A stretch of DNA of 8,994 nt, taken from NCBI GenBank assembly GCA_030654635.1, contig JAURXE010000187.1, forward strand, positions 1-8,994. The letters are read 5' to 3'. Below, one piece after another: positions 1 to 5,381 of the stretch (within the stretch, counting starts at the first letter, position 1; every line of letters starts with the position of its first letter). The position numbers were made by a program, and so were the translations under genes. Under the pieces are notes generated by a model. It was not told where the DNA came from. It was given only the letters and a program-made list of their open reading frames with translations, and did no database searches. Origin of the DNA: Pseudomonas sp. GTDB lineage: Bacteria > Pseudomonadota > Gammaproteobacteria > Pseudomonadales > Pseudomonadaceae.

Positions 1-355
1 ACAGGTCGCTCATGCGCCCGTTTTTGTGCAACAAACACAACGGTTGCTCAAGATTGAGCCGCCAGGAGCGCTGTACATCACCTTGCTGAAAGATGCTGGG
101 GGCGCCCAGCTCCAAGTGCAGAATATGGAATTCATCCTCCACCAGGTGCAGTGGGAAGCGCAGGTGCTGATCGCCAAGTTGGGCGTCCAGATGCAATTCG
201 GCATGTTTACCAAGGTCGGTCAGAATAGCGTTTGCCGCCGCGCCGCCATCCACTCGAAAACTCGGCGTCGGTAAGCCGGCAATCGCCAAGTTATTGCCGA
301 AAACTTGTTGGATGTAATTCAGTTCCTCATTATTGAGGAGGCTTTTTTTGCTCAT
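1..355 (-). CDS. Partial protein, possibly PilZ-like (N-terminal 118 residues)
   Basis: An open frame runs leftward from an ATG at 355-353 to the window edge with no stop, giving 118 visible residues that start MSKKSLLNNEEL; the C-terminus lies outside. The visible part has a helical N-terminal stretch, then a beta-rich segment (about residues 50-85, HLRFPLHLVEDEFHILHLEL), then a segment with R96, W98 and R99 leading into PLCLLHKNGR (105-114). That last layout resembles the first strands of a PilZ domain (c-di-GMP receptor), where an Arg-rich entry is followed by a strand and a turn. The classical RxxxR motif is not exact here (RSWR), and the D/NxSxxG motif would lie beyond the window, so the family call is tentative. 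The SD is weak (AAAGA). It lies 63 nt downstream of the LOV gene on the same strand and may share its transcript. Confidence 0.5.
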   Translation of the reverse strand, partial: MSKKSLLNNEELNYIQQVFGNNLAIAGLPTPSFRVDGGAAANAILTDLGKHAELHLDAQLGDQHLRFPLHLVEDEFHILHLELGAPSIFQQGDVQRSWRLNLEQPLCLLHKNGRMSDL

Positions 356-418
356 GACAGTCTTTGAACCAGGATTGCAATATTTGGATCAAGCAAATTT
401 CAGACCGTCAAAACGCGA

Positions 419-871
419 CTAAGTTCGAGGTTTTACTCTGGCCAGTTCGGCGCGCAATTCGGATAGCTCGGTTTCGAGCGCCAGAATGCGCTCCTCGGCT
501 TCAACCTGAGCGCTGACATCCTTTTGGATACCAATGAAATAGGTCAGTTGGTCGGCTTGGTTAAATACCGGGGTGATCGACAGTTCATTCCAGAACACGC
601 TGCCGTCTTTGCGGTAATTGCGGATTATTTGCCGGCAGGGGCGTTTTTCTTTGACGGCGGCGCGGATGGCATCCAGCCCCGCCTGTTGCCGATCACCCGC
701 CTGTAGAAAGCGGCAATCCTGATAGAGAATGTCATCCGCGCTATAGCCGGTAAGGCGCTCGAATGCGGGGTTGGCATAGATCAGGATGTTGTCGTCGCCC
801 TCTTGTTCAGCCACCACAATGCCGTCATTGGAGGCATTGATCACCAGTTGCAGTAGTTTGGCGTTAATCAT
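419..871 (-). CDS. Short LOV blue-light photoreceptor protein
   Basis: A 150-residue PAS/LOV protein without an effector domain, matching short LOV proteins of Pseudomonas (PpSB1/PpSB2-LOV, about 142-151 aa). Such proteins bind FMN and form a cysteinyl-C4a adduct in blue light. Seen here: an N-cap (MINAKLLQ), the adduct motif YQDCRFLQ with C53, flavin-contact residues R54, Q57, N85 (RNYRKDG) and N95 (FWNEL), and the signalling glutamine Q116 (IGIQKDV). A C-terminal Glu/Leu-rich helix (about 119-147) looks like the dimerising J-alpha coiled coil. Phosphate-side residues are R61 and R70, but position 66 is Leu where PpSB1 has Arg. The ATG at 871-869 has a GGAG at 881-878, 6 nt upstream. The gene is divergent from the MioC-like flavodoxin and is followed by the partial gene at 1-355. 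Family confidence is high; the output partner cannot be read from the sequence. Confidence 0.93.
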   Translation of the reverse strand: MINAKLLQLVINASNDGIVVAEQEGDDNILIYANPAFERLTGYSADDILYQDCRFLQAGDRQQAGLDAIRAAVKEKRPCRQIIRNYRKDGSVFWNELSITPVFNQADQLTYFIGIQKDVSAQVEAEERILALETELSELRAELARVKPRT

Positions 872-935
872 CAGTGGCTCCAGGGCGTGCAGGAAGCGCG
901 CAGTTTAAAACATCCGGGGTCACTCTGTACTGCGG

Positions 936-941
936 CATAAT
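936..941 (+). promoter_or_regulatory. Possible -10 element upstream of the flavodoxin gene
   Basis: CATAAT matches the sigma-70 -10 consensus at five of six positions. It lies 32 nt before the start codon, inside the 102-nt divergent intergenic region with the LOV gene. I could not find a convincing -35 hexamer at 16-18 nt upstream, so this is only a weak promoter candidate. Confidence 0.25.
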
Positions 942-964
942 ATTGCTGTTTTTTGCATGTTTCT

Positions 965-968
965 GGAG
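965..968 (+). promoter_or_regulatory. RBS of the MioC-like gene
   Basis: GGAG lies 5 nt before the ATG at 974. It favours 974 over the in-frame ATG at 953, which would add seven residues (MHVSGVV) before the usual flavodoxin start MKIAIL and has no SD at a proper distance. Confidence 0.7.
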
Positions 969-973
969 TTGTA

Positions 974-1426
974 ATGAAAATCGCCATACTGTCCGGCTCT
1001 GTTTATGGCACCGCCGAAGAAGTTGCCCATCACGCCGAAAAACTGCTTAAGGAGGCGGGTTTCGATGCCTGGCATAGCCCGCGTGCGCAACTGGCCGATG
1101 TCCAGGCCTTTGCTCCACAAGCCTTCTTGGTGGTGACCTCGACCACCGGTATGGGCGAGTTGCCGGATAACTTGCAGTCGCTGTATTTCGCCATTCGTGA
1201 CCACCTGCCGGCCTGGCATGGCTTGCCGGGGGCGGTGTTGGCCCTGGGAGATTCCAGCTATGGCGATACCTTTTGTGGCGGCGGCGAGCAGGTACGTGAG
1301 CTGTATGCCGAGTTAGGCATTCGTGAGGTGCTGCCGATGCTGCGCCTGGATGCCAGTGAAACCGCCAGCCCCGAGCTGGATGCCGAGCCCTGGTTGGCCG
1401 ACTTCATCAGCGCACTAAAAGCCTGA
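974..1426 (+). CDS. mioC: MioC-like flavodoxin
   Basis: A 150-residue single-domain flavodoxin, close in length to E. coli MioC (147 aa). These proteins bind FMN and carry single electrons in the cytoplasm; E. coli MioC supports biotin synthase. Seen: the FMN phosphate loop SGSVYGTAEE (7-16), the second flavin loop TSTTGMGELPDN (55-66), and a third loop LGDSSYGDTFCGGG (91-104) whose DTFCG matches MioC. Residues 18-31 (AHHAEKLLKEAGF) also resemble MioC. The start at 974 is set by the GGAG at 965-968 and by the family N-terminus. The stop TGA shares its last base with the ATG of the DUF985 cupin, so the two are probably translationally coupled. A general flavodoxin role distinct from MioC is possible, since Pseudomonas has several paralogues. 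Confidence 0.88.
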   Translation: MKIAILSGSVYGTAEEVAHHAEKLLKEAGFDAWHSPRAQLADVQAFAPQAFLVVTSTTGMGELPDNLQSLYFAIRDHLPAWHGLPGAVLALGDSSYGDTFCGGGEQVRELYAELGIREVLPMLRLDASETASPELDAEPWLADFISALKA

Positions 1427-1893
1427 TGCAGCCCCGCGTCGCGCAATTAATCCGTCAGCTGCAATTGCAGGCCCATCCCGAAGGCGGCTATTACCGGCGG
1501 CTGTTTGAGTCGGGCCTGCGCCTGCCCAGCGGCCGCCTGGCCTCGTCGGCGATCGTGTTTCTGTTGCCGGCAGGGCAAGTTAGCCGCTGGCACCGAGTCG
1601 ATGCCGATGAGTTGTGGCACTTCTACGAAGGTGAGCCACTGGAGTTGCTGATCGCCGAATTGCCGGCGCTTATCCAACGCCAAGTGCTCGGCCCGTTGGC
1701 GGGCGACGCCATGCCGCAACGGGCGGTGCCGGCGCATGCCTGGCAAGCCGCACGGCCCTTGGGCAGTTACAGCCTGGTTGGCTGCACCTTGGCGCCGGCG
1801 TTTGAGTTCGACGGCTTTTGCCTGTTGGCCGACGCGCCAGCAGTTCAGATGGAGTGGCCGTTGCTGCTGGCCGACTATCCCGAGCTGCTGTGA
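1426..1893 (+). CDS. DUF985 (Cupin_5) family protein
   Basis: A 155-residue single cupin of the DUF985/Cupin_5 family (relatives of yeast YML079w). Seen: the family signature AHPEGGYYRR (16-25), then FLLPAG (45-50) and SRWHRVDADELWHFYEGEPL (53-72) carrying H56, E62 and H65 as the likely small-ligand or metal site. Downstream are the VPAHAWQAA segment (101-109) and the terminal strand LVGCTLAPAFEF (117-128). The length is normal. The ATG overlaps the flavodoxin stop (TGATG) and no SD is visible before it, which implies reinitiation after the upstream gene. The biochemical role of this family is not settled; structural relatives bind nucleotides or sugars, and I would not assign a reaction. Family assignment is confident. 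Confidence 0.9.
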   Translation: MQPRVAQLIRQLQLQAHPEGGYYRRLFESGLRLPSGRLASSAIVFLLPAGQVSRWHRVDADELWHFYEGEPLELLIAELPALIQRQVLGPLAGDAMPQRAVPAHAWQAARPLGSYSLVGCTLAPAFEFDGFCLLADAPAVQMEWPLLLADYPELL

Positions 1894-1921
1894 CTCGCAG
1901 GGTCAGTCCGCTGGCTGCCAA

Positions 1922-1934
1922 GGCGACTGTCGCC
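1922..1934. repeat. Short perfect palindrome in the intergenic region
   Basis: GGCGAC-T-GTCGCC is a 6-base inverted repeat around one central T, located in the 126-nt gap between the cupin and the aldolase-like gene. It could be an operator half-site pair or a weak hairpin after the cupin gene. There is no T-run after it, so it is not a normal intrinsic terminator. Confidence 0.3.
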
Positions 1935-2007
1935 GCTTGAATCTCTCGCTAGACTGCTAGGCACTTGCTGGCGCGACATGTGCTTGGCAGCTCCTAACAA
2001 TAAAAGC

Positions 2008-2013
2008 GAGGTG
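2008..2013 (+). promoter_or_regulatory. RBS of the aldolase-like gene
   Basis: GAGGTG lies 6 nt before the ATG at 2020. It decides the start against the in-frame ATG at 1978, which would add a non-conserved 14-residue leader and lacks an SD. Confidence 0.7.
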
Positions 2014-2019
2014 ATCCTG

Positions 2020-2796
2020 ATGAATGCTCCTGCCGCCATTACCAGTGTTAAAACCCAAGTCAGCGCCGCCGAGTGGCAAGCGCGGGTCGATCTGGCCGCC
2101 TGTTACCGGCTGATTGCCCTGCATGGCTGGGATGATCTGATCTTCACCCATATATCGGCCAAGGTGCCGGGCACCGAAGATTTCTTGATCAACCCCTATG
2201 GGCTGATGTTCCATGAAATCACCGCCTCCAGCCTGATCAAGGTCGATCTGAACGGCACCAAGCAGATGGACAGCCCGTTCGAGATCAATCCGGCCGGCTA
2301 CACCATCCACAGTGCCGTGCATGAAGTGCGGCATGACGTGAACTGCGTGTTGCACACCCATACCGCCGCGGGTGTAGCGGTGGCCGCGCAAAAGGCCGGC
2401 ATTTTGCCGTTGTCGCAGCAGTCGCTGTTTGTTCTGGCCAGCCTGTCGCACCACGACTACGAGGGTGTGGCGCTCAATCATGCAGAAAAGGCTCGCCTGC
2501 AGGCCGATCTGGGCAATACCAATTTCATGTTGCTGCGTAACCACGGCCTGATGACCTGTGCCGGCAGCATCGCCGATGCGTTTTTGATGATGTTTATCTT
2601 CCAGCGCACCTGTGAAATCCAGGTCATGGCGCAGAGCGGTGGTGGTGAGTTGGTGCATATCCCACAAGTCATTCTCGACGGCGCGCGGGCGATGATCAGT
2701 GGCGTGATGCGCAGCCCGACCGGCATGGGTGGCGCGCTGCCGTGGCCGGCGCTGCTGCGCAAGCTGGATCAGCAGAATCCCGGTTACGACAACTAA
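2020..2796 (+). CDS. Class II aldolase/adducin family protein
   Basis: A 258-residue cytoplasmic protein of the class II aldolase/adducin fold. In the enzymes of this family a divalent metal held by three His activates a sugar-phosphate or hydroxy-acid substrate. Seen: the early segment THISAKVPG (43-51), the metal pair HTH (H112, H114), and the third metal ligand H175 in LLRNHGLMT (171-179). The catalytic acid/base Glu73 of E. coli fuculose-phosphate aldolase sits 19 residues before the first metal His; the matching position here is G93 (PAGYTIH), so that glutamate is absent. This argues against a classical FucA/AraD reaction and fits the broad adducin-like subgroup found in many proteobacteria. 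The stop overlaps the next ATG by one base (TAATG), tying it to the MEST-like hydrolase. The substrate is unknown. Confidence 0.87.
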   Translation: MNAPAAITSVKTQVSAAEWQARVDLAACYRLIALHGWDDLIFTHISAKVPGTEDFLINPYGLMFHEITASSLIKVDLNGTKQMDSPFEINPAGYTIHSAVHEVRHDVNCVLHTHTAAGVAVAAQKAGILPLSQQSLFVLASLSHHDYEGVALNHAEKARLQADLGNTNFMLLRNHGLMTCAGSIADAFLMMFIFQRTCEIQVMAQSGGGELVHIPQVILDGARAMISGVMRSPTGMGGALPWPALLRKLDQQNPGYDN

Positions 2797-3674
2797 TGGC
2801 CCTGGCCGGGATTGCCCTGGCGCAGTGGCGCGGGCAGAGCCAGGTATTCATCTTCAAGGGTTTTGCGATTCGCTATTGGACCGCCGGACAAGGCACGCCC
2901 TTGCTGCTGATTCATGGCTTTCCGACTGCGGCCTGGGACTGGCATTACCTGTGGCAACCGCTGAGCGAACGTTATCAGCTGATCGCCTGCGACATGCTCG
3001 GCTTTGGCTATTCCGCCAAGCCGCGCGGGCACGCCTACAGCCTGCTGGAACAAGCCGACTTGCAGCAGGCGTTGCTGGCCCATCTGGGCATCGCCGAGCC
3101 CGTGCATCTGCTGGCCCATGACTACGGTGACAGCGTCGCCCAAGAGTTGCTGGCGCGGCATTACGAGGGCCGCACCCGGCTGGCCAGTTGCGTGTTTCTC
3201 AATGGCGGACTGTTTCCCGAAACTCACCGACCGTTGCTGGCGCAGCGGTTGCTGTTGAGCCCGCTGGGGCCGCTGCTGGGCAAGCTGTTTACCCGGCAAA
3301 AGCTGGCGCGCAACTTTAGTCGAATCTTTGGACCGGACACTCAAGCCAGCGCCGCCGAACTGGATGACTTTTGGTCGTTAATTGCCAGCAATAATGGCCC
3401 GGCAGTGCTGCATTTATTGATCCGTTATATACCCGAACGGCGCGTGCAACGTGACCGTTGGCTGGCGGCGATGCAACGCGAAGAGCTGCCCTTACGACTG
3501 ATCGTTGGTGCTGTTGACCCGATTTCTGGCGTGCATATGCTGGTGCGCTATCGTGAACTGCTACCGAATGCCGATTACGTTTTATTGAACACTATCGGCC
3601 ACTACCCGCAGACAGAAGCACCGGCTGAGGTGTTGCAGCACTATCTGCAATTTCGCCAAGCAGAAAATCCATAA
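2796..3674 (+). CDS. Alpha/beta hydrolase, MEST/PEG1-like
   Basis: A 292-residue alpha/beta hydrolase with an aspartate nucleophile, as in epoxide hydrolases and haloalkane dehalogenases. Seen: the oxyanion-loop motif HGFP (40-43), DMLGFGYSAKP (66-76), nucleophile D109 in AHDYGDSVAQELL (107-119), probable acid D241 (AVDPI) and histidine H269 (IGHYPQ). Several stretches match the imprinted mammalian protein MEST/PEG1 from memory: HDYGD-VAQELL, NGG-FPETHRPLL (136-148), the FGP of the cap region (178-180) and HYPQ near the C-terminus. The ATG at 2796 overlaps the aldolase-like stop and has no visible SD, so translation is probably coupled; the frame is open further upstream to a GTG at 2742, but that would run deep into the previous gene. 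No signal peptide or membrane segment is evident. The natural substrate is unknown. Confidence 0.88.
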   Translation: MALAGIALAQWRGQSQVFIFKGFAIRYWTAGQGTPLLLIHGFPTAAWDWHYLWQPLSERYQLIACDMLGFGYSAKPRGHAYSLLEQADLQQALLAHLGIAEPVHLLAHDYGDSVAQELLARHYEGRTRLASCVFLNGGLFPETHRPLLAQRLLLSPLGPLLGKLFTRQKLARNFSRIFGPDTQASAAELDDFWSLIASNNGPAVLHLLIRYIPERRVQRDRWLAAMQREELPLRLIVGAVDPISGVHMLVRYRELLPNADYVLLNTIGHYPQTEAPAEVLQHYLQFRQAENP

Positions 3675-3698
3675 CACTGTTTCTACAACAATAATAAT

Positions 3699-3704
3699 AG
3701 GAGG
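3699..3704 (+). promoter_or_regulatory. Consensus RBS of the DUF1569 gene
   Basis: A perfect AGGAGG lies 6 nt before the ATG at 3711, following an AT-rich stretch (ataataata). It is the strongest SD in the window, suggesting that this gene is translated efficiently and independently of the hydrolase that ends 36 nt upstream. Confidence 0.8.
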
Positions 3705-3710
3705 CTAAGT

Positions 3711-4244
3711 ATGCAGCGTCGTCATTTCCTTCAACTCACCGCTCTCACCGGTGTGGCGGCCCTAGGCGCTGGATACTGGAGCTTGCCAGCCGGTGCTAGG
3801 CCGGCGGCCTTGAGCATAGAAGGGGCGCTGCAATCACTTGATCGGCTGGTGGCCAAGCAACTGGTTAGTCTGCAGGGCTGGAGTCCGGCGCAGGTGTTTA
3901 ACCACTGCGCCCAGAGCGTCGACTACTCGATTGATGGCTATCCTGAACTTAAAGCGGCCTGGTTTCGCCATTCACTGGGGCTGGCGGCCTTCAGCGTATT
4001 TGCCAGCCGCGGTGCCATGCGTCATCCGTTAAGCGAGGCGATCCCCGGCGCCCCGGCGCTCGATGCTCCGAGCGATCCGGCCTTGGCGCTGCAGCGCTTG
4101 CAGGCCGCTCTGGTACGTTTTGCCGGGCACACCGGCAAGTTGCAGCCGCACTTCGCCTATGGCGCCCTGACGCACGACGAGTATGCGCAGGCCCATGTGC
4201 TGCACCTGTATAACCACCTGAGCCTGATCACTCCGGTCGGTTAG
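3711..4244 (+). CDS. DUF1569 family protein with Tat-like signal
   Basis: A 177-residue protein. The N-terminus MQRRHFLQLTALTGVAALGA has twin arginines (R3, R4), FL after them and a hydrophobic stretch to about residue 25, typical of a Tat signal; a small-residue segment AGARPA (27-32) could hold the cleavage site. The mature part matches DUF1569, a DinB-like four-helix family: WSPAQVFNHCAQS (57-69), IDGYPELKAAWFRHSLG (74-90), EAIPGAP (109-115), QPHFAYG (145-151) and AHVLHLYNHL (161-170). H65, H165 and H169 are placed like the metal triad of DinB-fold proteins. Tat export would fit a protein folded around its metal in the cytoplasm. Function is unknown. It probably belongs to the same transcript as the two genes upstream. 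Confidence 0.88.
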   Translation: MQRRHFLQLTALTGVAALGAGYWSLPAGARPAALSIEGALQSLDRLVAKQLVSLQGWSPAQVFNHCAQSVDYSIDGYPELKAAWFRHSLGLAAFSVFASRGAMRHPLSEAIPGAPALDAPSDPALALQRLQAALVRFAGHTGKLQPHFAYGALTHDEYAQAHVLHLYNHLSLITPVG

Positions 4245-4276
4245 GCAAGCATCGCGGGCTCTTATTGCACGGCATT

Positions 4277-4305
4277 CAGCGGCGCGACTGTGGTTGTCGC
4301 GGCTG
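4277..4305 (+). other. Imperfect hairpin before the SDR gene
   Basis: CAGC-GG-CGCGAC and GTCGCG-GCTG can pair as 10 base pairs with a two-base GG bulge and a 7-base loop (TGTGGTT). It lies 32 nt after the DUF1569 stop. No T-run follows, only TTGGT. It may be a weak or Rho-assisted end of the upstream unit, or an mRNA stability element. Confidence 0.3.
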
Positions 4306-4356
4306 TTGGTCTGGCTGACACTCAAAACATTACCTATAAGCGCCGGAGCTGAATAA

Positions 4357-5268
4357 ATGAGCAACGCCATACGTTTTGACGACAAAGTTGTGATTGTGAC
4401 CGGCGCCGGGGGCGGCTTGGGGCGCGCCCATGCGCTGCTGTTCGCCAAGCATGGTGCGCGCGTGGTGGTGAACGATCTGGGCGGCAGCAGCCACGGCGAG
4501 GGCGCCAATGCCTCGGCGGCCGATTTGGTGGTGGCGGAAATTCGCGCCGCCGGCGGCACGGCAGTGGCCAACCACGACTCCGTCACCGACGGCGGCAAGA
4601 TCGTGCAGAACGCCCTGGACAGCTTTGGTCGTGTCGATGTGTTGGTTAACAACGCCGGTATCTTGCGCGACAAATCCTTCGTCAAGATGGAAGACGCCGA
4701 CTGGGACCTGGTCTACAAGGTTCACGTCGAGGGCGCCTACAAGGTTACCCACGCCGCCTGGCCGCACCTGCGCGAGCAAAATTTTGGCCGGGTGATCTTC
4801 ACCGCCTCCACCTCCGGGATCTACGGCAACTTTGGCCAAAGCAACTACGGGATGGCCAAGCTGGGCCTCTATGGCCTGACCCGTACCCTGGCGCTGGAAG
4901 GACGCAAGAACAACATTCTGGTCAATGCCATCGCCCCCACCGGCGGCACACGGATGACCGAAGGCTTGATCCCGCCGCAGGTGTTTGAACAACTCAAGCC
5001 TGAGCTGATCAGCCCGTTGGTGGTCTACTTGGGTAGTGAGGAATGCGCAGAAACCGCCGGCCTGTTTGAAGTCGGCGGCGGCTGGATCGGTAAGGTACGT
5101 TGGGAGCGCAGCCTGGGCGCCGGTTTCGACCCGAAAGTCGGTTTCGACGCCGAAGACGTGGCCGCTCAGTGGCAGCAGATTTGCGACTTTACCGGCGCCG
5201 CCCATCCGCGCGACAACCTTGAGGCGATGAAAGAGATGATGGCCAACTTGCAGAAATTTGCCGGTTGA
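4357..5268 (+). CDS. SDR oxidoreductase, MFE-2 (3R)-hydroxyacyl-CoA dehydrogenase-like
   Basis: A 303-residue short-chain dehydrogenase. Seen: the cofactor loop TGAGGGLGRAHAL (15-27), an aspartate ending strand 2 (D40 in VVVNDLGG) that favours NAD(H), NNAGILRDKSF (98-108), and the catalytic set S151, Y164 (YGMAK) and K168. These numbers coincide with Ser151, Tyr164 and Lys168 of the rat MFE-2/HSD17B4 dehydrogenase domain, and GILRDKSF and the VNDLGG start are typical of that group. In MFE-2 this domain oxidises (3R)-hydroxyacyl-CoA to 3-ketoacyl-CoA. The C-terminal 60 residues (GGWIGKVRWERSLG and after) correspond to the MFE-2 extension rather than a classical 250-residue SDR end. The protein stands alone, with no fused hydratase or SCP domain. 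GGAG at 4345-4348 precedes the ATG by 8 nt. The actual acyl substrate is inferred from the family only. Confidence 0.9.
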   Translation: MSNAIRFDDKVVIVTGAGGGLGRAHALLFAKHGARVVVNDLGGSSHGEGANASAADLVVAEIRAAGGTAVANHDSVTDGGKIVQNALDSFGRVDVLVNNAGILRDKSFVKMEDADWDLVYKVHVEGAYKVTHAAWPHLREQNFGRVIFTASTSGIYGNFGQSNYGMAKLGLYGLTRTLALEGRKNNILVNAIAPTGGTRMTEGLIPPQVFEQLKPELISPLVVYLGSEECAETAGLFEVGGGWIGKVRWERSLGAGFDPKVGFDAEDVAAQWQQICDFTGAAHPRDNLEAMKEMMANLQKFAG

Positions 5269-5333
5269 TCGAGCCAGCCTCAAGGGCGGATCGGCCAGTC
5301 CGCTAACGTCCCGCAGCTCAGCCCGCTATGGTT

Positions 5334-5367
5334 AAGGCCAGCATTTGATGCTGGCCTTTTTCATTTT
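5334..5367 (+). terminator. Strong intrinsic terminator after the SDR gene
   Basis: An 11-bp perfect stem (AAGGCCAGCAT / ATGCTGGCCTT) with a 3-base TTG loop is followed by TTTTTCATTTT (the last two stem bases are the first T residues). It ends the SDR transcript, yet it lies only 14 nt before the crotonase start codon. The stem also has an A-pair at its 5' foot, but there is no opposing gene that would need the reverse direction. Confidence 0.93.
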
Positions 5368-5381
5368 GCCGAGGGTGACCC

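Noticed and set aside
386..418. Sigma-70 promoter for the partial gene at the left edge (TTGACG on the minus strand)
   Set aside because: The -35-like hexamer is good, but the hexamers at 16-19 nt spacing match the -10 consensus poorly, so I did not list it as a feature.
1957..2667. Minus-strand open frame of 236 codons opposite the aldolase-like gene
   Set aside because: The sense strand carries the metal motifs HTH and NHG and an SD; the antisense product shows no family motif.
4330..5283. Long minus-strand open frame (317 codons) opposite the SDR gene
   Set aside because: It mirrors the SDR over its full length. The SDR has all family motifs and an SD, while the antisense product is a low-complexity Gly/Ala/Val/His sequence with no recognisable domain, as expected from GC-rich codon structure.
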